From JAFGVL01 sp963662245 (lineage in GTDB: Bacteria > Bacteroidota > Bacteroidia > Bacteroidales > Paludibacteraceae), in NCBI GenBank assembly GCA_963662245.2, contig CAXXVQ010000009.1, positions 310,001 through 374,000 on the forward strand: 64,000 nucleotides of DNA. Direction: 5' to 3'. Position 1 is the stretch's first letter. Every line of letters starts with the position of its first letter. Shown here piece by piece: positions 46,129 through 51,723 of the stretch. Below the pieces are notes generated by a model. The model searched no databases and was not told where the DNA came from. It saw nothing but the letters and a program-made list of their open reading frames with translations. Made by a program: the position numbers and the translations under genes.

Positions 46129-46659
46129 CTAATCTATCAAAATCACATCCAACAAACCTTTTTCTCCTGCATAATCTATAGCACTGCTATAAACATAATG
46201 CTCTGCTCTGAAAGTCAAACCTTCTTCTACAGGATTATCATGCAAGTAATTTAATTTTTGCTCAATGACTTTGTTTGTCCACAACTCAATCGGATGATTA
46301 TCTGTTCCCCAAAATGAAATCCCATCTTTAGTAACAAATTTCTCAAGCAACCACTCTTTTCGGCTTTCTTGAGGATTGCCCTTTATCGCTTCCACAATCA
46401 TTTTACTTGTATGACGCTTAAAATCCCTAAAGATATTCTGTAACAAAAAACCTTCTTTTGAACTTACTATTAAATGCACATGACTTGTCATTATACACCA
46501 CGCATAAATCTCTAAGCCTTTATGCTTTTGACAATACTCCAAACTATCTACAACAATATCTTTATACTCATTTCTGATAAAGACATCTACCCATTCCTTT
46601 ACGGCAAAACTTACAAAATAAACTCCTTCCGGATTATTGAATTTATATTTTCTACTCAT
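46129..46659 (-). CDS. REP-associated (IS200-like) transposase, RAYT
   Basis: A 176-residue protein of the Y1/RAYT superfamily. It starts MSRKYKFNNPEGVYFVSFA. The metal-binding HxH is His60-Val-His62 in MTSHVHLIV, and the C-terminal family block is LNYLHDNPVEEG followed by YVYSSAIDYAG. Single-strand-specific RAYTs bind and process REP hairpins. Here the gene is flanked by family A REPs on both sides (A2 and A6), exactly the expected context. No Tyr occurs between His62 and Tyr138, so the catalytic tyrosine is uncertain. The ATG at 46659 is preferred over one at 46707. Confidence 0.88.
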   Translation of the reverse strand: MSRKYKFNNPEGVYFVSFAVKEWVDVFIRNEYKDIVVDSLEYCQKHKGLEIYAWCIMTSHVHLIVSSKEGFLLQNIFRDFKRHTSKMIVEAIKGNPQESRKEWLLEKFVTKDGISFWGTDNHPIELWTNKVIEQKLNYLHDNPVEEGLTFRAEHYVYSSAIDYAGEKGLLDVILID

Positions 46660-46696
46660 AATTAATAAAAATCCAAAGATATTATTTTTATAAAAA

Positions 46697-46722
46697 AAGA
46701 CAGACAAATTAATGCCTGTCTT
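46697..46722 (-). terminator. Hairpin with T-run upstream of the RAYT gene
   Basis: Stem AAAGACAG / CTGTCTTT on the minus strand with an 11-nt loop followed by seven T. It may end a transcript coming from the tip gene side before the RAYT start. Confidence 0.5.
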
Positions 46723-46734
46723 TATATTATTTTA

Positions 46735-46851
46735 CGCTCGCGCGATATGTATCTGTGCGTTGTTCACAGAACAAGATTGATTTAGTAATTAGAACTCATG
46801 CTTTTTACTTTGCTTTTCAGCAAGGCACAGACAAATGTCTGCGCCAGCGGG
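46735..46851. repeat. REP pair, family A, diverged copy A6
   Basis: 117 bp: CGCTCGCGCGATATGTATC at one end, GGCACAGACAAATGTCTGCGC and CAGCGGG at the other in inverted orientation, with a longer, different linker. It truncates the RHS tip at 46852 and is the right partner of the RAYT gene. Confidence 0.75.
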
Positions 46852-47382
46852 TGGAATCTTTTTTGGGATTTGAATTTGATTTCTGGTTATTTCTAGCAGC
46901 TTCTTTAGCTTGTTTTAGATTAGCTTTTTTTACATTGTGATTTTTTGGCTTTCCAGATGGTCCTAATTGAGAATCAGGAATTCCTTTTTCTTTTGATTTT
47001 TCTAAGTTTTTTTCTTTTTGGTTAGGTTGTCTTGCTTTATCTAGGTCTTTTTTAGCCTTATCAATTCTTGCATCTGAACCAGTATCATCACCAAAAAGAA
47101 TATTCTTAGCTGTTTCATTTTGACTAACACTTTGCTTAAAGTCATTAACAGCTTTTTCTCCATAATAAAGAGTTGCAGCACTTAGTCCTAAATACCACAA
47201 TCCTTCTAATACTAAACCAACTTGTCTTCCATCAGGATCAATATACTTTACAGGATTATTCAAACAATACGCATACGGACTCACACTATAATACTTCTCC
47301 GCCAGCGGATCTACCTGCGAGAAACGCATCAAAGCAGGAAACATACCACGAGCTCCATAGTCGTACTCATCAAAGCCGTGCA
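46852..47382 (-). pseudogene. RHS core end plus toxin tip, truncated at both ends
   Basis: About 177 codons starting at HGFDEYDYGARGMFPALM (RHS core) and running through NNPVKYIDPDG into a different tip with LGPSGKPKNHNVKKANLKQA and a Lys/Asn-rich end. I recall related tips in Bacteroidota continuing into a His-containing nuclease-like motif; here that part is missing because repeat A6 follows. At the 5' side repeat B1 replaces the rest of the core and happens to supply an in-frame ATG (47407). No immunity gene follows. Fifty or so bases of core (44724-44775 against 47250-47301) read identical to the RHS gene above. Confidence 0.8.
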
Positions 47383-47543
47383 CCCGTTTCGTCCAAGTTT
47401 GCAGCATACTTTAGTTCAAGTCTGAGACTTGGACTCATAATTTTATCAGTTTGTAACTGATAATGCAGTTAAAAACTGCCACTGTTTTAGGTCCAAGTCA
47501 AAGACTTGAACCATAGTTACAGACAGACTTGCGCCAAGTGGGG
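47383..47543. repeat. Repeat B, copy B1
   Basis: 161 bp from CCCGTTTCGTCCAAG to CCAAGTGGGG, matching B2 (48643-48803) at all but one base. Its ends are weak inverted repeats (CCCC...CAAGT). Inside are hairpins such as CCAAGTCaaaGACTTG and GCAGTTaaaAACTGC. Confidence 0.85.
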
Positions 47544-47605
47544 TTTTAGGTCCAAGTTAGAAACTTGAACCATAGTTAGTGCTCATTATTAAGCCAAGTG
47601 GGGGT
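47544..47605. repeat. Partial tandem unit of repeat B
   Basis: Repeats the end of B with changes: GTCCAAGTTAGAAACTTGAA and then CCAAGTGGGGG. It lies between B1 and the end of the next small gene. Confidence 0.6.
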
Positions 47606-47610
47606 GAAGA

Positions 47611-47871
47611 TTAACCATAATCAATCCCAAGTTTTTCCAAAGCAGTTTTAATTTCAGTTTCTAATCTATCATCTCCATAATAACTAGGGTCTTCATCTCT
47701 AATTTTTATATCTGGCTGATAAAAATCTAAATCATAGGCAAGGTCAGATAAAACATTTTCTTCTTCCTCACTATTAAATATTGGATTCTCATTCCATATA
47801 TATTCTTGAAATCGCTTAATCAAGCTTTCTCTATTATTTTTATCGTTTAATATGCCAATCAAAATTTTCAT
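47611..47871 (-). CDS. Small acidic protein resembling colicin-type immunity proteins
   Basis: An 86-residue acidic, all-helical-looking protein (KILIGILNDKNNRESLIKRF, EEEENVLSDLAYDLDFYQPD, ETEIKTALEKLG). The pattern, with an acidic YxP/FxP bend in the middle, recalls colicin/pyocin-type immunity proteins, but I cannot name a family with certainty. No toxin is left directly upstream: the space holds family A and B repeats. It looks like a surviving immunity gene without its toxin. Starts with ATG at 47871. Confidence 0.6.
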   Translation of the reverse strand: MKILIGILNDKNNRESLIKRFQEYIWNENPIFNSEEEENVLSDLAYDLDFYQPDIKIRDEDPSYYGDDRLETEIKTALEKLGIDYG

Positions 47872-47918
47872 AGAATTAAGGATTTAATGGTATAAATCGT
47901 GGTCTAATAAGTTTACTC

Positions 47919-48010
47919 CCCGCTCGCGCGGATATCTATCCGTGCGTTGTTCAAAGAACAAGATGAATTGCTTTTCAAGCAAAGCACAAATATATATTTG
48001 CGCTAGCGAG
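47919..48010. repeat. Short REP pair, family A variant, copy A5
   Basis: 92 bp reading identical to A8 (50639-50730). Left REP CGCTCGCGCGGATATCTATC, linker TTGTTCaaaGAACAA and TTGCTTttcAAGCAA hairpins, right REP ATATATTTGCGCTAGCGAG. Confidence 0.85.
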
Positions 48011-48013
48011 GAA

Positions 48014-48177
48014 CCAGAGTTACCGACAGACTTGCGCCAAGTGGGGTTAGTTCTTATTCTTGCGCCAAGTCGGGGGTTAGTCGTCAGACTAAATTCTTTT
48101 ACTCTCAAACAAATCTTTGATAGCATTTTTATTGCTCTATTGACCAAGGCACGGATAAATATCTGCGCCAGCCGAGG
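48014..48177. repeat. Repeat B end fragments joined to half of a family A element (A4)
   Basis: Two copies of the repeat B end (around GCGCCAAGTGGGG at 48034-48046 and GCGCCAAGTCGGGGG at 48062-48076) run straight into the right part of a family A element (48077-48177), which lacks its left REP. A nested or recombined patchwork. Confidence 0.7.
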
Positions 48178-48204
48178 TAATATTTTATGTTCCTCCAAAA
48201 CATA

Positions 48205-48543
48205 TTAATCAACTAATATTTTATGAATTGTAACAATATAATGTGAATTTGAAACTTCATTGACACCTGAATAAAGAACATAGTCTTTCCCATTCTCACT
48301 AGTTATATTAAAAAAATTAACAAATCCACCACATTCGGCCTTTGAATATTGTCCCAAGCGCAAAAGACTTTTATAGTCATTAAATTTTAACTGAACATTG
48401 CCGCCTGAGAATTGAGTGTCTATTATTTTATTAAAATCAATTTTTAAAGTATCATCTCCAATGATTAAATCGGTACTATTTGATTTATCTCTAAGATTAT
48501 CAAACACTATCTCTTTTGTATTAAACTGTTTAACAATTTTCAT
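48205..48543 (-). CDS. Small beta-rich protein, putative immunity protein
   Basis: A 112-residue protein of alternating strands (LIIGDDTLKIDFNKIIDTQF, GNVQLKFNDYKSLL, KDYVLYSGVNEVSNSHYIVT). No family recognised. It starts 9 nt after the stop of a toxin-tail remnant (48553-48642), the usual toxin-immunity spacing, and it is intact while the toxin is split by repeat B2. Immunity role is inferred from position. Confidence 0.6.
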   Translation of the reverse strand: MKIVKQFNTKEIVFDNLRDKSNSTDLIIGDDTLKIDFNKIIDTQFSGGNVQLKFNDYKSLLRLGQYSKAECGGFVNFFNITSENGKDYVLYSGVNEVSNSHYIVTIHKILVD

Positions 48544-48552
48544 AATCTAATT

Positions 48553-48642
48553 TTAATGAAGTGGAACCCCCGGTAAAAATTGGATGCCTGGTTCGAAGTT
48601 TAAAATCTGGAATTGCTCTGATCCTCCTCGCATACCAAAAGC
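48553..48642 (-). pseudogene. Toxin tail remnant (C-terminal 29 residues)
   Basis: Open frame from the edge of repeat B2 to a stop: AFGMRGGSEQFQILNF followed by EPGIQFLPGVPLH. The GMRGGSEQF piece resembles the GxxGGGTQ region near the end of polymorphic toxin tips such as TNT. The preceding part of the same frame appears on the other side of B2 (48803-48889). No start codon. Confidence 0.55.
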
Positions 48643-48803
48643 CCCGTTTCGTCCAAGTTTGCAGCATACTTTAGTTCAAGTCTGAGACTTGGACTCATAA
48701 TTTTATCAGTTTGTAACTGATAATGCAGTTAAAAACTGCCACTGTTTTAGGTCCAAGTCAAAGACTTGAACCATAGTTACAGACAGACTTGCGCCTAGTG
48801 GGG
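48643..48803. repeat. Repeat B, copy B2, inserted inside a toxin tail
   Basis: 161 bp differing from B1 at one base as read. Deleting 160 bp (48643-48802) joins the codons on both sides in frame, so this copy looks like an insertion into a coding sequence. Confidence 0.75.
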
Positions 48804-48889
48804 CCTGAAACAGGCAGTACCTCTGGTGCACTGCTAATCATTGACGACATATAGTTTACCGTCTCGTCAATACCAACAGAAAAAATTGA
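48803..48889 (-). pseudogene. Upstream piece of the toxin split by repeat B2
   Basis: A 29-codon open stretch after a stop: SIFSVGIDETVNYMSSMISS then APEVLPVSG. Joined to the piece at 48553-48642 it gives one continuous 58-residue tail ending before an immunity-type gene. Too short to assign on its own. Confidence 0.4.
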
Positions 48890-48920
48890 TCAGTTGCCTC
48901 CAAAGATAACTGATCAATTC
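48886..48920 (-). terminator. Terminator after the 62-residue small gene
   Basis: Stem ATTGATCAGTT / AACTGATCAAT followed on the minus strand by TTTTTT; begins 9 nt past the stop at 48929. Confidence 0.85.
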
Positions 48921-48928
48921 AGTCGCTA

Positions 48929-49117
48929 TTATCCTCTCCCTTTCTTTAATCCTAATTGTTCTAGAATTGGCGTAATTGATAAATCATTTAGTTCAACTTC
49001 TTTAAGGATAGAGATTACTAAATTAACATTCTTTTCTTTGACTGCTTTTTCAAATTTATCCATCAAACCACTTACATAAAGTCGTTCATTAACAGTCATA
49101 CCTCCATATTTATTCAT
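48929..49117 (-). CDS. Small helical protein of RHS-associated type, putative immunity protein
   Basis: A 62-residue protein starting MNKYGGMTVNERLYVSGLMD and continuing with a regular helical sequence, KFEKAVKEKNVNLVISILKE then ELNDLSITPILEQLGL. Proteins with the MTVNERLY start are common beside polymorphic toxins in many phyla, though I cannot cite a function. The ATG at 49117 is chosen over one at 49144 on that basis. The segment upstream to repeat A3 contains only short tails and no toxin. It has its own terminator. Confidence 0.62.
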   Translation of the reverse strand: MNKYGGMTVNERLYVSGLMDKFEKAVKEKNVNLVISILKEVELNDLSITPILEQLGLKKGRG

Positions 49118-49237
49118 TACAATAGCAGTATTTTTTATCAACATTGAAGACTATTATTGTTGTTCATTGTCGTACAAAAAAATCATACGGCAGATATTTA
49201 TTTCTAAAGTTCTGTTTCCCATGTAATCATACCAAAG

Positions 49238-49363
49238 GCTGGCGCAGATATTTATCTGTGCGTTAGTCGTCAGACTAAATTCTTTTACTCTCAAACAAAT
49301 CTTTGATAGCATTTTTATTGCTCTATTGACCAAGGCACGGATAAATATCTGCGCCAGCCGAGG
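49238..49363. repeat. BIME-like REP pair, family A, copy A3
   Basis: 126 bp, like A1/A2 but with the linker variant CTTTGATAGCATTTTTATTG and the right REP CGGATAAATATCTGCGCCAG shared with A4. It lies 13 bp beyond the stop of the next gene. Confidence 0.85.
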
Positions 49364-49376
49364 GAACTACCGAAAG

Positions 49377-49643
49377 TTATTCAAGCTTTCCACCTTGTGA
49401 AACATAATTTTTAAAACTTGTTTTTACACGATTTAAAAATTCAATACAAGCTTCATTTTCATCTTGACTTCTAAATAAATCATATTTATTTCCCCTTTCA
49501 CTATAATATACATCCCAAAATATAGTGCTATTATCAGCATTTTGAACAATACAAAAACTATCACTATTATCACAATTAACCGAATAATACCAATCTGGTA
49601 TTCCAATTGTTTTTAATTTATCACCTAAATCATTTATTTTCAT
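49377..49643 (-). CDS. Putative immunity protein alpha-2 (downstream of TNT remnant)
   Basis: An 88-residue protein. Its layout is LGDKLKTIGIPDWYYSV, then FWDVYYSERGNKYDLFRS, then EACIEFLNRVK. The same layout occurs in the protein at 49918-50190 (RLQIPENRCYL, EVYYCERGEKHSIRNF, EACQYMLKKLK), so the two are diverged paralogs. It begins 13 nt after the stop of the TNT domain ORF and is therefore the likely cognate immunity protein of that toxin. No named family is certain. Confidence 0.68.
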   Translation of the reverse strand: MKINDLGDKLKTIGIPDWYYSVNCDNSDSFCIVQNADNSTIFWDVYYSERGNKYDLFRSQDENEACIEFLNRVKTSFKNYVSQGGKLE

Positions 49644-49656
49644 ATTTTATCTCATG

Positions 49657-49917
49657 TTACGGCAATACTCTTAAATAATCATTATCTAAATAATATTGAA
49701 TCGAATTTTTAAAGCGCCATTGAGTTCCCATACCTGATTGATTGAACCATGGTCTTATTATACTTTCATGTACCGATACTGGTTTAACAACCTCATATCT
49801 ATTTAGTGGCATACGGGCGTATGAAGAAGGCAATGCCCTATCAGAAAAAAGAGTCCCTGCTGGTGATGCATAATGTCCTTCAGTAGCACCATATCTAGTA
49901 ACTACTGTGGTTGCCAA
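49657..49917 (-). pseudogene. TNT-like NAD+ glycohydrolase toxin domain without delivery part
   Basis: An 86-residue stretch that covers most of a TNT (tuberculosis necrotizing toxin, DUF4237) domain: TVVTRYGATEGHYASPAGTL, the RALP signature, RYEVVKP, and the late GMGTQWRF corresponding to the GGGTQ block, ending NDYLRVLP. The Arg, Tyr, RALP Arg and Gln positions expected in the active site are present. There is no ATG; the frame is continuous with the upstream immunity-type gene except for a single TGA (49918-49920), followed by TTG. It looks like the cut end of a large toxin fused behind another module. Confidence 0.78.
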
Positions 49918-50190
49918 TCATTTTGAATATTTATCTTCAATCTCTTTTTCTTCTTTAAGTTTTTTCAACATATATTGACATGCTTCATCTTCGATAGTAA
50001 AATTCCTAATTGAATGTTTCTCCCCTCTCTCGCAATAATATACTTCATATTCTATAGAGAATTTACCTTTTTTTATGACCAGTGAAAGCTTATCATTGTC
50101 ATTAGATGACCCATATAGACCATGCAAATAGCACCTATTTTCAGGTATTTGCAATCTTTTGAGTTCATTGTATAGTTCTTTGATATTCAT
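49918..50190 (-). CDS. Putative immunity protein alpha-1 (paralog of the 49377-49643 gene)
   Basis: A 90-residue protein, diverged paralog of alpha-2, with conserved core EVYYCERGE and DEACQYMLKKL. It follows a toxin-tail remnant (stop at 50202) by 11 nt, and its own TGA stop directly abuts the TNT frame. The arrangement toxin tail, immunity, toxin domain, immunity suggests two modules of the same type stacked in tandem. Function inferred only from context. Confidence 0.65.
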   Translation of the reverse strand: MNIKELYNELKRLQIPENRCYLHGLYGSSNDNDKLSLVIKKGKFSIEYEVYYCERGEKHSIRNFTIEDEACQYMLKKLKEEKEIEDKYSK

Positions 50191-50201
50191 GATTCGGAGT
50201 T

Positions 50202-50270
50202 TTAAAATGGGACAATAATTCCTCGTTTAATTAAAATATCAGCTCCAACAGGGACAGCAAAGTACTTTAG
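50202..50270 (-). pseudogene. Toxin tail remnant (22 residues)
   Basis: Open frame LKYFAVPVGADILIKRGIIV then PF and stop, 11 nt before the alpha-1 immunity gene. It begins at the stop codon of the preceding barstar-like gene in another frame, so nothing of the toxin body is left. The toxin class cannot be named. Confidence 0.45.
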
Positions 50271-50585
50271 TTATCAGACATAAGTATCTTAACTTGCTTC
50301 TTCTGGTTTTGTTTATTAATATCGGATAATATTTCAGATAATATCTGAAATTCTTCAGACAACTTAGATTTCAATTTATTTCCATTTTTAAATAATAAGC
50401 AGATTCCTTCAAAGTCTATAAAGTTATTCAAAGAATCTTCTAACCCTTCTTGAATTGCATCCCAATTTAAATTGTGTACCGTAATTAGTTTTGCCTGATA
50501 GTACAATGCTTCGAGTAAACTCTCTTTATCCTTTATTTCAAGAAGATAATCATCAACAATTACAGCATAATAAAACTGCCTTGTC
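50267..50585 (-). pseudogene. Barstar-like (barnase inhibitor) immunity gene, start lost to a REP element
   Basis: About 105 codons, FYYAVIVDDYLLEIKDKESL onward, with the barstar hallmark NLNWDAIQEGLEDSL and a C-terminal helix. Barstar-type proteins inhibit barnase-like RNases and are frequent immunity proteins in polymorphic toxin loci. Repeat A7 begins right before Thr-Arg-Gln, and no ATG/GTG/TTG is found in the native part. The frame continues through the repeats to a GTG at 50707, giving a meaningless N-terminal extension. Probably a decapitated gene. Confidence 0.68.
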
Positions 50586-50730
50586 CCCCGCTGGCGCAGA
50601 CATTTGTCTGTGCCTTGCTTGAAAAGCAAATAAAATAACCCGCTCGCGCGGATATCTATCCGTGCGTTGTTCAAAGAACAAGATGAATTGCTTTTCAAGC
50701 AAAGCACAAATATATATTTGCGCTAGCGAG
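50586..50730. repeat. Partial family A REP (A7) joined to short REP pair A8
   Basis: CGCTGGCGCAGACATTTGTC followed by TTGCTTgaaAAGCAA is half an element. It runs into A8 (50639-50730), which reads identical to A5 (47919-48010) over 92 bp. This cluster forms the right edge of the island. Confidence 0.82.
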
Positions 50731-50743
50731 AGCCTACCTCGCT

Positions 50744-50787
50744 GCCACACGAATTGAAAATCAACGAAGGTAATCCCTTCGTGTGGC
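50744..50787. other. 10-bp inverted repeat at the right border of the island
   Basis: GCCACACGAA at 50744-50753 and TTCGTGTGGC at 50778-50787, a perfect pair around a 24-nt loop that itself holds CGAAGG/CCTTCG-like sequence. Could be a hairpin terminator without T-run or the trace of an insertion. Confidence 0.5.
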
Positions 50788-50927
50788 ATTCTTGAGTCAG
50801 AGTTAGATTCCTTGTTTTTCCTTTTGCCAAAACTACAAAAAGAAACAGAATAATACGGTTTTGAGCTTGATTAAATGGCAATTCTAATATAAACATTAAT
50901 TAATCCTCTCTAATTCTACTGAATTCT

Positions 50928-50935
50928 TATCTTTG
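50928..50935 (+). promoter_or_regulatory. -7 box for the dapB-lepB-wbqC operon
   Basis: TATCTTTG on the plus strand, 50 nt before the dapB ATG. Confidence 0.5.
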
Positions 50936-50985
50936 TCAGTTCAAGAAGAAAAAACAATTATTTAGAAAAAATAGAATTTTAGATT

Positions 50986-51702
50986 ATGAAAATTGCCCTA
51001 ATAGGATATGGTAAAATGGGTCACACCATTGAAGAAATTGCTAAAAGCAGAGGTCATGAAATCGTTTCAATTATTGATATAAACAATGCTCAGGATATGG
51101 ATTCAGATGCATTTAAAAGTGCAGATGTAGCTATTGAATTTACTCGTCCGGAAAGCGCTATCGGGAATCTTCGTAAGTGTTTTGAAGGGGGTGTGCCAGT
51201 AGTTTGTGGAACCACAGGTTGGGTAACTGAGATTGAAAAAATAAAGAAAGAAATGACTGCCGCTGATGGTACATTATTTTGGGCGTCAAACTTTAGTATT
51301 GGGGTAAATATTTTCTTCGCAATGAATAAATATCTGGCCAGAATCATGAATAATTTCCCTGATTATAATGTGGAAATGACTGAAATTCACCATGTTCACA
51401 AATTAGATGCTCCAAGTGGAACAGCAATTACGCTTGCTGAAGGAATTCTTGAGCATATGGATCGTAAAGCTCAATGGGTGGATGAATTGGAGAAAGAAGC
51501 TACAGATTTAGCAATTAAAGCTGTTCGTGAAGGCGAGGTTCCTGGAACTCATATTATCAATTACGAAAGTGAAATTGATAAAATTACAATTTCTCACGAA
51601 GCAAAAAACCGTAAAGGATTTGCCCTTGGCGCTGTTGTTGCTGCTGAGTTCACTGCCGGAAAAAAAGGTTTCTTAGGTATGGCAGATATGTTTAAATTCT
51701 AA
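50986..51702 (+). CDS. dapB: 4-hydroxy-tetrahydrodipicolinate reductase
   Basis: A 238-residue NAD(P)H-dependent enzyme of the lysine/meso-diaminopimelate pathway. The N-terminal Rossmann motif is IGYGKMGHTIE; the catalytic and substrate segment is EIHHVHKLDAPSGTAITLAE; the C-terminal part KGFALGAVVAAEFTAGKKGF is standard. The length is slightly short (E. coli 273) but typical of Bacteroidota. First gene of an operon with lepB (21-bp gap) and wbqC. Confidence 0.96.
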   Translation: MKIALIGYGKMGHTIEEIAKSRGHEIVSIIDINNAQDMDSDAFKSADVAIEFTRPESAIGNLRKCFEGGVPVVCGTTGWVTEIEKIKKEMTAADGTLFWASNFSIGVNIFFAMNKYLARIMNNFPDYNVEMTEIHHVHKLDAPSGTAITLAEGILEHMDRKAQWVDELEKEATDLAIKAVREGEVPGTHIINYESEIDKITISHEAKNRKGFALGAVVAAEFTAGKKGFLGMADMFKF

Positions 51703-51723
51703 AATTTTAGAAAGAAATTATAA

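Noticed and set aside
47884..48198. 104-codon minus-strand ORF
   Set aside because: It is made almost wholly of family A and B repeat sequence read through in one frame; no independent protein signal.
50586..50707. N-terminal extension of the barstar-like protein from the GTG at 50707
   Set aside because: The first 40 residues are translated repeat A7/A8 and are not protein-like; the gene is better read as having lost its start.
42134..50740. CRISPR array
   Set aside because: Repeats recur but are 90-160 bp long, irregularly spaced, in mixed states of truncation and lie between genes; no cas genes are present.
42134..50740. Prophage or integrative element
   Set aside because: No integrase, phage structural or conjugation gene and no att-like repeat of a tRNA; the only mobility gene is the RAYT.
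50553..50789. 78-codon minus-strand ORF at the right end of the island
   Set aside because: Translation of REP elements A7/A8; overlaps the barstar-like frame.
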